From positions 6,103,501 through 6,167,500 of the forward strand of contig PUFA01000062.1 of NCBI GenBank assembly GCA_003508835.1: DNA of 64,000 bases, written 5' to 3'. The DNA is from Eonycteris spelaea (lineage: Eukaryota > Chordata > Mammalia > Chiroptera > Pteropodidae). The position numbers and the translations under genes were made by a program. The notes under the pieces were generated by a model that worked only from the letters and a program-made list of their open reading frames with translations, did no database searches and was not told the origin of the DNA. Positions within the stretch are counted from its first letter, which is position 1. Each line of letters starts with the position of its first letter. Positions 50,181 to 62,354 of this stretch are shown here, one piece after another.

Positions 50181-50700
50181 TTATCTAAGAATAACCATGT
50201 AGATCTTCTAAATATGTCTCAGCTATGGGAAAGTTTACTTTTTAAAAATTTTTGCTTAAGGATGTTTATTGCAACTTTATTTAAAGTTTTCCCAGAATCC
50301 AGCATGGTGCAGGGTATGTAATTATTGAGGGAGTGAAATAAACAAATGAACAAGCCTTAGAGAACAAACCAATAGTGAAGTAACTCCAAGTTATGTGATT
50401 CTATGTAGACAATCAAAAAAAATAGTTCCATGGGCTCTGACTTAGAAAACTGTCCTTGTCAAGTGAAAAATACGAGCAGAGAGAAAATACACACACACAC
50501 ACACACATACACACACACGCACACATCATTTTTGTGAAATAAACACCACTCCCTTCTGAAAAATCCATAATAAACTATGTATTACCTCTTGGCAATGAAA
50601 TATAGAAAGACAGAGGCGGGGGGGGGGGGACTTGTATTTCTGGACTATTTTTCAATGAGCCTGAATTACTTTTGTAATTGAAAACAACACAAGCAACAAG
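50181..50700 (+). mobile_element. Old L1 3' fragment with internal microsatellite
   Basis: L1-like text ('gatgtttattgcaactttat', later 'ctggactatttttcaatgag' and 'ttttgtaattgaaaac'), interrupted by a (CA)n tract at 50489-50525 and a run of 12 G at 50618-50629. Limits are approximate. Confidence 0.55.
50489..50525. repeat. (CA)n microsatellite
   Basis: CA repeat with a TA and a CG interruption. Confidence 0.95.
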
Positions 50701-50854
50701 CAATATTGGAACTTAGAATGAGTTTGTGAGATAGGGGAGCTTACTGTCTGGTTGGAGAGACAATAACACCCAGAATGACTAGAGATTAAGGCTGCTCACT
50801 CTGTGGACTTGAGGTTTCAATATTTGCCCTGTGCCAGGCCCATCTGAAGAGCAA

Positions 50855-51090
50855 ACACCTACCATTTACTGAGTATTGTATGCCAGAGACCATGCAAATT
50901 ACTTTACCCATATTATTTCATTTAATCCTTTCAGCAACTTTCTCAGGTAAGTATTCATAATGCCCTCCTCTACATATGAGATAACAAAAGGCAAGAGAGG
51001 TCATTTTCTTGAGATCACACTCAATTGGCATCATCAAGGCATAAAACCAGGACTTTCTGGCCCCAAAGTTCATACTTTGACCACTATTCC
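50855..51090 (-). mobile_element. MIR SINE
   Basis: Reverse MIR, near full length: 'accatttactgagtattgta', 'attatttcatttaatccttt', then 'ataaaaccaggactttctgg' and 'tttgaccactattcc'. Confidence 0.9.
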
Positions 51091-51594
51091 TTAAATTGCA
51101 TCTACAGATATAATTCTCCTCCTGTAACAATAATCTTACTTTTTTAGTTTTTAGTTTTTAAAACATTCATTTTAAATTTGATCAAAATATAAGGTATGCT
51201 GCCATATTATAGAGCTATTGGAAATGAAGAAAAACAATAAAACCACTGTCAACATTTGGTATCTGATTTCTATTATTTTAGATAATTTCAACAACATCAT
51301 ACTTATGATTCTTATTGTTTTTTTAACCCTAGCATTATATTATATGCTCTTTCCTCACAATTATCATATTAGTGGCTCCACGGCATGCCAAAAAATGTAT
51401 GTGCTTGTGCATGTGTAGTGTATGTTGAAATTAATCTGAAATCTAGTAGCTTAATTATTAATTTTGGAGCAATTTAGTATAATATTTTTACATTTTTCTA
51501 TTCATGAAAACCCTCGGACAATCTTTTTTATAGTTAGTACTAATATACTATGTATACAAATGTTCTAATTGGGTATTGAGAAAAGTAAATAAAA
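51091..51594. other. Unassigned non-coding sequence
   Basis: AT-rich. No exon or repeat recognised. Confidence 0.45.
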
Positions 51595-54500
51595 GGTGCT
51601 ATTAGTATTATTTTCCATGTTCTTCTGGACTGGAGCAAGATGGGGAGGGTGTAGGGAGAGCAATAAACAGCTTTGCAGCAGTTCAAGTACAAGATGGCAG
51701 TGGTGTAGGCAAGGAAAGTGGTGATAACAATATAAGAAGCAAAGAGGACTTGAAGTATAGTGGATAGAATTTGCAGATCAATTAAATATGGGGATAGAGC
51801 CAAAGAGAACTCTTACTTTTTTTGCTCATTTACTTGAACTCTTGGTTAGACCGTACTGCCTTTTACTATACCAGACAGGGAATGTCAAGGTAGGAACAGG
51901 TTTGTAGAGGAAGATGATGAGTTTTGAACATGATGAGTTTGAGAAGCGTAGTGCATAAATGGAGATGTTAAGTGGGCAGCTGATAATATTTGCCTGGAAC
52001 TCAGAAAAGAAGCATGAACTAATGATATACATTTGAGAATAGTCAGCATAGTTCATAAGAAAGCCATAAGAACAAATGAGAGTGCCTGGAGTGAGTACAA
52101 AGTGAGATGAGGAGAGATCTAAGAAAGAGCCCAACATATAGGCTTGATAAAGAAGAACACTGCAGATTAGCCTGCAAATACATAACTTGAGAGATGGGAA
52201 GAAAACCAGGAGAATGTACTGTCAAGGAAATCAAGGAAAAGACTTTTTAAGGAAGGTGGAATGGCCATCTATATCAAATGCTCCTGAGAGAGCAAGTAAA
52301 ATAAAGACCAAAAACGTCCATTGGATTTGGTGACATGGAGGTTCATTGACCTTAACTAGAGGGAGTTTAGTTATGCCATGGTGGAGCACAGCCCTGATGG
52401 AGTGAGGTAAGGAGGAGCTCAGTAGGGGACCAGTGAATTGGCTTCCTGGAATGCTGATCTATAAGGAGTTCCAAAGTATTATCAGAATAAATTCACAAAG
52501 TACAGTTTGGGTTGGTGGGAAACGAAGAGTGATTATTAAATGAGTACAGGATACTGGGGTGATAAAAATGTTTTATAATTGATTGAATGCTGATGGGAAG
52601 GAATCAGTAAAGGAGATGAGGAAAGAGATAATGGGAAGGGCAATCAATAGTCAACGTTCAGGAGAAGTCCAGAGGAAATAGTATCTAGAACATAGATGGG
52701 AAAAAGTGGCCTGAGAGATGAGAAGAGATATCATCTCTAATACAAGAGAGACAAATATAAATAGAAAAGCATGAGATTGACACAGTTTTGTTTATAGACT
52801 GCTCACAGAAAGTTGAAATCATTTCTTCTGATACTTCCATTTTTTGTATGAGTTAGAAGGTATGTATTAGTTTCTGATTGCTGCTCTAACAAAGGATCAA
52901 AAACTTACTATTTAAAACAACACTAATGTATTATCTCACAGTTCTACACGTCAGAAGTCCCACGGACTTCTCTCCTGTTTCTTAGCTCTGGGGTAAACAA
53001 GGCTGAAAGCAAGGTTGGTTAGGCTTTTATCACAGGCTCTAGCGAGCGTCCAAACCATGAAGGTTATTAGCAGAATCAGATTCCCACCAGTGGCTGAACC
53101 AAGGTCTCTATTTCTCTGCTGGTTGTCAGTTGTGGGCCACCCTTAGCAGCTAGAATCATCTGTCCCAGAGCCAGGAACAATGTGTTGAATCCTTCCTCAC
53201 GGAATCTCTCTGACTTCCTCTGTCTCATCTCTGCCTCAGCTGGAGAAAGTTCTCTGTTTTTAATGACTCATGTAATTCAATTGGGCCCACCTGGATCATC
53301 TAGGCTCTTTCTGGATCATTTTCTACCTTAAGATCCATGATCCTAATTACATCTGCAAAGTCCTTTTGTAATGTAACATATTTCACAGGCTCCAGGGATT
53401 GGGGTGTGGACATTTTGGGGGGCCATTCCACTGACCACAAGTTGACATCATCAGGTGAGAATAAGGAAGTGGAACAGGTGCGAGGTGTTAAAAAAAAGGG
53501 GGGGGGACAGCTTGAAGTAGCCATTCTGGAGAGTGGGAACATGCATTCACTAGAGAAACTTCATAAATTTGACAGATGGCACAGAAGACTGAATTGAAGA
53601 TGGGGCCAGAGAGGTACCAAGAGAGTCCTTCTCCAGCAGCACTCAGCCACCTGGGCACGGCACAGAGAATGGAGGTGGTAGACAGAACAGATAGGGAAAA
53701 GAGGGGGGGAGTTTGGGATAGTGTCAACGAAACAATAGAATAGGGAATAAAAGATGTCAGGAGAGAGGCAAAGAGAGGAAGGAGAGGACCAAAGGATAAA
53801 AGAAAAGTAAAAGGATCAATGGCCAAGGGATCCTGGAGACATTGTAGATTATATGAACCAAGGATAATAGGTGGGAGAATTGGGAAGCGTAAGAGATCAG
53901 GTGGCGAAGTGTACGAACTGTTTATCTGAGCGGTCTGAGTCAATGGCAAGGCCTGGAATGTGGCTGTGAGCAGATGAGCGAGGAAAGGAGAAGAGAAAGG
54001 AGTCACTTCAGAGTTCAGGGCATAGTCTGGCATAACCTCAGACCAGAAGAATTTCTAGAAATCAAAGGGACACAGACTTTACCTTTCAACTCCACGGTAC
54101 ATAGAGTGAGAAGATAATCAGACACCCTCAGCAGGCCCCAGAAAAAGTGTGTCCCCAGATTTCAGTTAAGACCAAAACATATAGGGAATATTCCAAAGAA
54201 TGATTGAGCACATTGGAGAGTTGGCAGCCATAAAGTAGGGATTTCAGAGGATACAGGAGGAGGGTTAGGGAGTGATGGGTAGAGTCAGGAAGATCAGAGA
54301 AAATAAATCATATAGTATTATGGAAATAAGTGTATGGAGATGAAACAGACCCGCGAGTGGGGCTGAGGAGGTTTTCTTCCTAAACTCAACCCCTACCTTT
54401 TCTGGAGCCGACAGCTTGATCCTTTCCTGAAGCTAGGATAGTAGAAAGTAGTCTTGGGTAATGTAACTCAAGGCTACAATGAAGACATACTTATTTAGCA
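51595..54500 (-). mobile_element. Long L2 LINE copy with reverse transcriptase region, split by an LTR
   Basis: A long minus-strand L2 that reaches well into the coding region, unlike the usual short 3' ends. Translating the minus strand around 52240-52300 gives VFILLALSGAFDIDGHS, a decayed form of the L2/CR1 reverse transcriptase motif (usual form LLDLSAAFDTVDH), with the AFD core kept. The match continues to 52.8 kb. A MaLR LTR then interrupts it at 52862-53440. L2-like text resumes and fades towards 54.5 kb. Stops and frameshifts show it is inactive. The minus-strand open frames at 51826-52137 and 53488-54033 are its remnants. The outer limit beyond 53.6 kb is uncertain. Confidence 0.75.
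52862..53440 (-). mobile_element. MaLR-type LTR (MLT1-like), solo
   Basis: Nearly complete LTR in reverse orientation. It starts 'gtattagtttctgattgctg' and has 'tattatctcacagttctaca', 'attacatctgcaaagtcctt' and 'ttttggggggccattccact' at the far end. No internal region is attached. It sits inside the L2 copy, so it inserted after the L2. Confidence 0.85.
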
Positions 54501-55209
54501 TAATAAAGTGCAGGAGATATGCCAAGAGGAAGTTAATGAGTATGAATGGTCTCATTTATTATTAGCTGTTCCATTCAGAGACCAAACTACTGTGAGGATC
54601 CCTGCCCCTCCCCTTTTCCTCTCTCAGGATCCAGAAAACACTAACCTGCCCCTCATCAGCTGTACTCAGATATACTTGACAAATCATGACCAACATATTA
54701 GGAATAAGCAGGAGGAAACTGGGTTATAAGTACTGAGTGGTCCTTTTGGGGGAAAGTAGAGAGAATTCTGGTAGGGGTGGAGGTTGGGGGGCCACACTCT
54801 GCTGATCAAGAGAGGAAGCCAAATGTCTGTTGGGGTAGAATACAGCTGTGGTAGAGCAGGAGTGGAAAGGGAGTAAACTGATCGGGCTGAGAGAACAGTA
54901 CAAAATATTCATCACTCGGGGACATCTGGTTGGTTGAAATATAGTACCTGAAGTAGAAGTAAGGACTGGTCTTACCTCTGGGGTTCTATGTGTATCCTTG
55001 ACTGACTAACATTGAGATTGCTTTGTTTTTACTGTATGACCCTCACTTCCCCCACAAAGGGGTAAGCACTGGGGCCACATGAGAAATGACAGATAAAGCT
55101 CTCCGTTTCCTGGAGGGTAGTGGGAACAGGCGCCTTGGGAAATTCAGCAGCAGCAAACAGGAGGCTTGCATGATGACAATGATTTGATTCCCAGATTGAT
55201 TAATATGGA
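54501..55209. other. Unassigned, possibly L2-derived sequence
   Basis: Purine-rich and reminiscent of reverse L2, but I cannot align it. No exon supported. Confidence 0.35.
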
Positions 55210-55360
55210 GCAACATTGCCCAAACTTGCCAGTTACATAAGAATTATCATGTGAGGCCCACATGATTCTTCAAGGGAATGATTTCAGATACTATTTAAAG
55301 TAAGAGCCTGAGATAATTCTTATGCTGAAAACACTTTGGAACATTTTAGCCTAAGGCCAG
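55210..55360. mobile_element. MER5-like DNA transposon fragment
   Basis: A faint match to the hAT MER5A pattern ('aagaattatcatgtgaggcc', then 'cctgagataattcttatgct', then 'aaacactttggaacatttt'). Heavily decayed. Confidence 0.4.
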
Positions 55361-56719
55361 TGATTCTCTGACCCCCCACTCTCCATAATGTAGTTTTCAA
55401 TCGAGGACCATGGCATTTTAGAAGGGGCCATCAGAATTTTAGGGCTATTTGGGGTTGGGTAAGAGGGAAGAGGGAGAAGAGGATAAAGGAGACTTAAGTA
55501 GCATTAAACAGCTTCCCTAGAGAGACGGAGGCTCCTTCTTACCAGGGAGGGTCCTCCCCTACCATTCCCACTCCCAACCTCCTTCCCTGTTTGACAGTCA
55601 CTGGTCTAAGTTCTAGTCTAGGGAAAGAGAATTCACTAATGAGCCTAATAGTTATATCCAGATGTTTAGAGTGTTTTGTGACTGTAATTCTTGCGAGTCA
55701 GTCTACAAAGCTAGTCATCTTGCTGTTCCAGCACAGTTGAATTTTAAGCCTGCCAAACAAACCAAAGACCAGAGGTCACAGATTGGCATCCATACCAGGA
55801 AAGCGACTCTCTGTAAGACAGCCTGCTAGTCTCCCAGGCTGCACCCACTTTCTTCATTGGCTTCCTCTCCAGTTGTTTCCCCTGGTTCTATTCCAATTAG
55901 AATGTGCACACACATATACATCCTCCTCCACACAGTTTATTAGGGTGCTTTAAATGATCGTACCACCTTACTCAAACTGGCCCTCCTTAAAGGGGATGAG
56001 ACTTGAACTGCAAATCAAAAGACTATTTTTTCCTAATTTAAAATACAAAGAAGGATGATATTGTAAAGGACGAGCTAACTTTATGCAGACCTAACTTTTC
56101 AGCTGTCAGCTTCAACTAAAATGCCTAACAAGAAAGGTACAAAGTCTGCCTGTTGATCTAAGCCTTTTCCATAATGTAGGGTAGGTAATAATTGCACAGT
56201 GATGTGCTTTCTACATGAAACTACCCAGTCAATGACCTTGAATATGTAATAAATACTATATAAAACATCTTTACAGCTTCCTAGTTGTCAAATATAGTCA
56301 GAGATAAAGAGATATAGAAGATGAGTAATAATAGACAAAAATCTTTAACCTCTCAGTTTCTTCAACCCTTCTAATCTTAGGTGTTTTCAGACAACGGGCA
56401 TTAAAATATATATTATATGTATGCAATCTATAAATTCAATGAGGTGTTAAATGAAATAACACCTGGCTTTTATACTAATGTTGTTATTTAGAAGAACCAG
56501 AGTACTTTCAGATATCATTAATTGATTTATGATATCTTTGTGACATCCTCTTAAAGCAAATTGCGATGACTCCTTAGTCTGTATTCACTATTTAAGATCA
56601 AATGCTTTAAAATTCAGAAGGAAGTAATTACATAGAATATATTTTTAAAACATTTCATATTTTCTTTTGTGTTTTTAAAATGCAGTTTTCTATTCAATTT
56701 CTTGACATAACCCCCTCCC

Positions 56720-56764
<45 letters not shown>

Positions 56765-57524
56765 TGCACACGCACACACCCAACCCCACATTCTTCATTC
56801 ATTCCTGCCTTTGCCCTCCGCTGCCTTTTTTTTTAATCTAGTTCTCATAAATTAATTTTGTCCTTCTTTTAACCTTCTCTTCCTCTGGTCTGGCTTCTTT
56901 CCTTATATTTACTTTTCTTTTAGTTAAATTTGAAGCAAAAATTTTATCTTACTTTTATTGTATGTATTCTAGGTTTTCCACTTAGTAACCTGTTTATAGC
57001 AACCCTACTCAATAAACACATTTCATTAATTACACTTTTCACCCATTTTGAGACCATCTATCCCATAAGCTTTATCAAGTACTACCTACTTCATGCTGAG
57101 TTTTATAAGGGAGACAAAGGTGTGGCATATATATCTGGTTTCAAAGCGTTCTCAATACAGTTAGTAAACTAAGATAAACACATTAGAATTACATTCTAAT
57201 AATGTAATCATATTTCACTTGGAATTCACTTAAAACTTAATGTACTTACTTCACATTTGTTTTCAAAGGTTTTCAATCCAACTAACAGACAGCATACCAA
57301 TCTGCTTAGAACCCACTTTAATTGTGTCTACCAGTGCCAACAGGCTAACTTCTGTCTTCCCACTGCCCCTTCATCCCAGGACAGCACCCTTTGAAACATG
57401 CTAAGTAATTTGGTAGATAACTAAATCAATAGCATAAGTTAAGAGCAAAACATAGATTATAGTAATTACATTAAGCAAAATGTTGAACCATAGGCATATG
57501 ATTATACATGTACTTATATAGTCA
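55361..57524. other. Unassigned non-coding sequence
   Basis: Holds a (CA)n tract (listed separately). The open frame at 56930-57172 has no splice context and no family resemblance. Confidence 0.45.
56722..56780. repeat. (CA)n microsatellite
   Basis: About 19 pure CA units followed by an interrupted CA/CG tail. This is the longest pure CA tract in the window. Confidence 0.95.
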
Positions 57525-58090
57525 GGGTCTTCGCAGGAAAAAGATGGCATACCCAAAGAGTATAACTAAAAAGGGTTTAATGAAGAGACTATTTGTGAAG
57601 TCTAGTCAGAGAGGTTAGCACAAAGATGCAACAAGAATGTTGAAGCACCCAGGGACACTGGGAAGTCATTACCATCTCTAGGACAGAAGGGGGTGGGGAG
57701 GGAAAAATGTTTTCGGGGCCAGTTAGGAGCTACCACTGTGGAAAAGGGGCTGCCAGAGAGGAGAGGGGCCTTAGGTGGAGAAATGTAGCCCCTCAGACCT
57801 GCAGCGAGAGGAGAGAGAGGGAGAACAATGATTCTGACCTCTCTCCTCTTGCCTTCAGATTTCTTGCTGGTGTCTGACCCTAACTCGAAGTCGATGGGCA
57901 AGGAAGTCCAGATGATGCAGTAGGTAAAAGTTCAGTGTCCAGGGGTACAGAAAATATCTGAGAAGGGTGAGAATGGGGCAAGTGGAGAATAAACAGGCCA
58001 ACTCCCTATAAAGTTTTGGAAGTCTGTGACAGGTGAATTTATGATAAGGTATTTCTAAGGCAGTGAACTCCAACATCTGCAGCACAGTCG
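57525..58090. repeat. Probable old interspersed repeat, family not assigned
   Basis: The order 'tcagggtcttcgcaggaaaa', 'ggtttaatgaagagactatt', 'gaagcacccagggacactgg' and 'ggggccttaggtggagaaat' gives a strong impression of a dispersed mammalian element, but I cannot name the family. The minus-strand open frames here are not genes. Confidence 0.45.
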
Positions 58091-58754
58091 GGAATAGTTA
58101 TAATAAGGCAAACTGAAGAGACCAGAAACCTCAAAATTTAGTTGTTAATACTCCATCCCCTCTTATTTTGGTGGGAAAATGCTCTTTTGACAGGCCAAAC
58201 CTTAACCTTGATAGTAAAGGCCAGTTAAGATAAAAAGAGAGGCCAACACAAAGATAAGGCTAGCAGTTATCAGGGTTTGCCCTGGACAATCCCAAGTTAA
58301 ACCACACACACAACAAAAATCATCCCAAGGTTTGTAATGTAAAGACTCCCTAAGCAGCCTCTCCTCAGAAATATGTAGATAATCCATGCTCAGGATCTTA
58401 ATTAATTAGAATTAATTTGTGAAAATATTCCAGAGATACAGTAATACACCAAATCATTCTTGAGAGTTGTGCTTTACCAACTGCTTAGTCAGTGAAGGCT
58501 CTAGGGCCCTTTGCATGTAAGAAATGACCTTCTCTGGTCATGTAATCTGACCATGGATCACAGGCATTGCTTGTTAATGGCAGAGTTCTCCTGAATTACT
58601 GGGCGTTAGTCAAGCAGACAGTGAAAGGAAAGTAGCCTCCTTTACTCATCCCCACTTATATCCTGGCCACCAATTCCATATTATCTTGACCAAACTGTGG
58701 TCATTTTAAGTAAAGAATTCCCATAATCAATAAACTCTGCTACAGAACTGATGA
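58091..58754. other. Unassigned non-coding sequence
   Basis: No exon or repeat family recognised. Confidence 0.4.
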
Positions 58755-60235
58755 GGACAGAGAAGCAGACATTGCATTTGTCATCGAGGTCACTGGTGTC
58801 CTTTGCCAGAGCAGTTTCAGAGGAGGAGGGTAAGCCAAGGTAGGCTGGTGATCCATGAACGACTGCAGGTGAGCTGAAGAATAAGCCCCTTAAGTTCCTG
58901 ACATGGTTGGGGAAGGGATAGAATGACTTTGATTGCTGTCCTCAAAGAGCCAAATAGATATAATAATTTTCTCTGGTTGCTATGACATGGAAAAGTTTGG
59001 AGAGCACAATTGTAAAATAATGGCAGTGGAAGTCAAATTGAAATTCAGGAGTCTGCGGCCATGCCACCCTGAACAAGCCCAAACCAGTCTGATCTCAGAA
59101 GCTAAGTAGGGTCGGGCCTGGTTAGTACTTGGATGGGAGACCACCTAGGAAGACCAAGTGCTGTAGGCATAAAGAATAAAAAATAAAGGGTTATAAGCTG
59201 ACATGGTGCTTACAATCTGTGAGATCAACCAAGAGTTGCCTCGCCTTAAAAAAAAAAAAAAAAAGAGAAAGAAAAATTCAAAAGGACCAAGTGGAGAAAT
59301 GCAGTGAAGGCTCCAAGTATAGAGAATTCTTTTAAGATATATGCTAGTGAAAGAGAGAGGAGAGGGAATAAATGATTCTAATTAAGTTCAATAGGCAGAT
59401 GCTTGAGCACATTTGTAGAGAGTAGAGAAGGTTCTGGCCTGAGAATAAAATTAAAGATAGAAGAAAAAGAAAAGTTATTTAATGTTAAGGTGGAAAGGAG
59501 TGCTGAGGGAGTTCACTACTATGACTACTATTTTCTTTGGTTAAAATAAGAAGTTGAGTCATTGGCTGAGAGGGAGAAAGGCAGAATCTTGATATGGCAT
59601 TTTAAGAGGGAGATAAAGATGTGAAATACCTGCTATCAGAAATGAAAAAGGAAGCTGGCAAAAGATAAGTAAAAATTTGCCAATGTCAAGAGCTAAGCTG
59701 AGAATGAAGCTCATAAATTTATAATGAAGCTAATCAGCAGAGTTATATGCTTAACACAGCTGTGCAGGGACATGTCGTGCTTGAGTAGATAAAGTGGTTT
59801 GATGGTTTCATCTAGAACCAGGACCTGGTAGAGCAAGGAGAATAGAAAGAGAAATCCCTGATACTTCAACTGCACAATGAACCAATTAAATGGGTGGGTC
59901 CAGGCACAGTATTTTTTTAAAGGTCTCTGAATGATTCCAGTGTATAGAGCCAAAAATGAGAACAACTTCTCTAGAATGATGTCTAGCATAATGTAAATTC
60001 AGTTTAGCGAATGAGGGAATGGAATTAAGAGAGGCTCTAAGGCTGGGAACGGGGTAAAGACTGACATCGCCATGAACTTGAAGTGTAAGTTGGAGGGCAG
60101 TGTTTTCCGAGACAGAGATTTCTAATTTTATTATTTTGGAGCAGGCGCAGTTCTAAGTGATCTGATTTAAGCCAATCTGTCTGTGAGATTTTTGCATAAG
60201 TCCCAGAGGGTTGAACCTTGATACAGCCGTGGTGG
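58755..60235 (-). mobile_element. Second L2 LINE copy, coding-region block
   Basis: Minus-strand translation near 58770-58835 gives SSETALAKDTSDLDDKC, which resembles the L2 open frame just upstream of its reverse transcriptase motif (usual form ETALVKVTSDL). This part is well supported. The continuation to about 60.2 kb is weak and is interrupted by the 5S-derived SINE at 59051-59264. Confidence 0.5.
59051..59264 (+). mobile_element. 5S rRNA-derived SINE (fruit-bat MEG type)
   Basis: Positions 59051-59170 are a 5S rRNA copy. I count roughly 15 mismatches over about 118 positions against mammalian 5S from memory, many of them C-to-T or G-to-A. The internal pol III promoter is nearly intact: the A box has one change (GCTAAGTAGGG) and the C-box region (ggttagtacttggatggg) is unchanged. 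A unique tail of about 77 bases (59171-59247) and 17 A residues (59248-59264) follow. The flanks carry a short probable target-site duplication, AAATTCA at 59041-59047 and 59274-59280. Tail, poly(A) and duplication show it is a retroposed SINE and neither a working 5S gene nor a plain 5S pseudogene. SINEs of this kind are known from fruit bats. Assignment to the exact MEG subfamily is not attempted. Confidence 0.85.
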
Positions 60236-61564
60236 TTAGAGGTCAGGGGGTTGGGAGGTTTGTGAAGTTAAAATGTTAAGGTTGCACAGCACATGGCCAG
60301 AGGGGAGATGGGCAGGAAGAGGGCTGTTCAGGACCTCAGATTGGATATTGATCAGAACTGAACTGGTTCTGACTTGCACTTTTTCCTGTTATCTTTGTGA
60401 CCCTAAATTCGTGTTTTTCAGCAAACTCCTTGGGCCCTCTGTGTCTGAAGTCACCTTTGCTTCCCTGGGTCCACTTTACACTAAGACACACATACTAAAA
60501 CCTTCTTGTGAATTAGTTCATTTTCCTGCTGTCAAGAGGGTAAGGCATTGAAGGGTGGAGTGCAGAGCACTGAAAAGTGGAACATGTCGCAATTCGCCTT
60601 GCTTAATTGCAGTTTTGCTCGAGGCTATTCTGATTAGGGCTTCTCTTGAGCACAAATGACAATAGAAATAAATTCATAAAACTCTCTCAACTCCAAATAC
60701 TGTAAGAGTTTAGGAGAAAATCAGAGTGGGGCCCATGACCTTAAAATAGCAATTTTTTTTTTCTTTATTTGAATGAGATCTTCATTGCTCATGTATTTTG
60801 TGACAGCCCACAACCTCTATATTGGCATATGAGTCACATTGAACTCTGATGGTGATTAGGTGATTAGGGTGGGTTGGGCTCCTATGAAAGAGTTTATGTA
60901 TACTCTCCCCACCGTCCAGCAGATAAGTCGTTTCCAAGGAATTGTTCTAGAATAGTTGGATAAAGTATGGTCAGGCGGTGAAGAAGTCTGTAACTCATTC
61001 TTTTATGAAGTATTTGTATTCTTCTCCCAGGGAAGTAAACATTAACCTTCTAGATGGAAATCTGCCATCCTCATCATCTCTGTGGCACTGAGGTTGCATG
61101 ACATATCTAGGGGCAATCCCAGAAGTCAGCATACAAAACAAAAGGTACAAGCCTCCAGCAATAATTGATTAAGAATTGTTCTCTTTATGGGAAGTAATTA
61201 AGCACTCAAAGCAGCAAACACCAGTGAACTCTCCTCCAGCTCTGCCGCCAAGGCAGGATGTTTTGGAATGTTTCAGGAGGACAAGTAAGACCCCTCTCTG
61301 CACTAAGTGAGAGGAGATGAGCCACAGAAATGGTCATATCAATCGGCATCTGCATAGGAAAAAGGACGACTTCAAACTGAATACGTCAAGCGCTCGCTGA
61401 AGAAGCAGAGCCGAGGAAAGACGGACGCCAGGTCTTGCCTCACGTTGTCGTTATTCTGCCCCAGGTTTCCACCTTCCAGCCTTCGTTTAGAACCTAGAAC
61501 CAGCAGCAGCTTCCCCAAGGGAGTTCTGCCTCCAGCCTTGTTCCTCTCCATTCCATTTCACATT
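60236..61564. other. Unassigned non-coding sequence
   Basis: Contains a possible 48-bp plus-strand exon-like segment near 61239-61286 (see findings) and a CpG-containing patch at 61370-61450. No gene is called. Confidence 0.4.
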
Positions 61565-61870
61565 CTGCAGCCATTGCGCTCTGTCTAAAATGCCATTCTG
61601 GTTTTATCATTTCCCTGCTTAAGCCCAATACATGGCTTCCCATTTCTCCCGTTTCTCAGGATAAAGAGCAACTCAGAGTATAGATGAAAAGGTCTATCAT
61701 TACTTGATTTCTGACTACCACTCCCTTTTTAAATTTGTCACTCTCAGCTCCTATTCTTCGCTGTATTCAACTTTAGTATGTTCAAAACAGTGAGAATCTC
61801 TGGCTTCCTCTTCTGGGAAGTCTCTTTCCCTTCTTTTTCTGGCTAACTCTTCCCTACCTATCTGTAATTT
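61565..61870 (+). mobile_element. L2 LINE fragment
   Basis: Sense L2 text: 'ccctgcttaagcccaataca', 'tggcttcccatttctc' and 'ttctgggaagtctctttccc'. Confidence 0.7.
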
Positions 61871-62354
61871 AGGGAGGAGGCAAGAGAACTAAAATGTTAA
61901 AGCAAGCTGTATTCAGAGACTGCAATACACTGATCAGCCCTACAACTAGACCTAAGGAAACCTGCAGAACAAAAGAAGATTTCAGCAAGGATTGCTAACA
62001 AATTATTTCCCCGCACTGAGAAAAGGAAAACAGAAAAATAGAGTCTTGTGTAGAGTTGTGCTCTACACAAAATCATTCATTACTTATGTCTAAAATCATG
62101 GGGAACCTATGGATCAAAGGCTGGGAACTGCCAGGAGGCCTTTCACACTATATATTCTTACCTTTTCATGCTGCATACTCTCACCCTTTCTCGCTGTATG
62201 CTCATATCAAAGGAAAATGGGTAAACAAAGCCTTTAAACTGTAATTCACAGAAACTAAGAATGGTATTTAAACTGGATTCCCTGACACTCAGGGCTTTTT
62301 CCTGTCCTGTTTTTTTTTGTCTTTGCTTTTCCCCTTCTCTTTCCTTTTGACTAT
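61871..62354. other. Unassigned non-coding sequence
   Basis: No exon or repeat family recognised. The end is T-rich, leading into the L1 tail. Confidence 0.4.

Noticed and set aside
50930..50955. Plus-strand splice donor CAG|GTAAGT
   Set aside because: It falls inside a reverse-oriented MIR, where this sequence is part of the element. No exon precedes it.
53488..54033. 181-codon minus-strand open frame
   Set aside because: It lies in the L2 minus-strand copy next to an LTR. The sequence is a remnant of L2 or chance, with no start or splice context.
59051..59170. Functional 5S rRNA gene
   Set aside because: About 15 mismatches from mammalian 5S, no T-run terminator directly after the 5S body, and a tail plus poly(A) with flanking duplication show a retroposed SINE.
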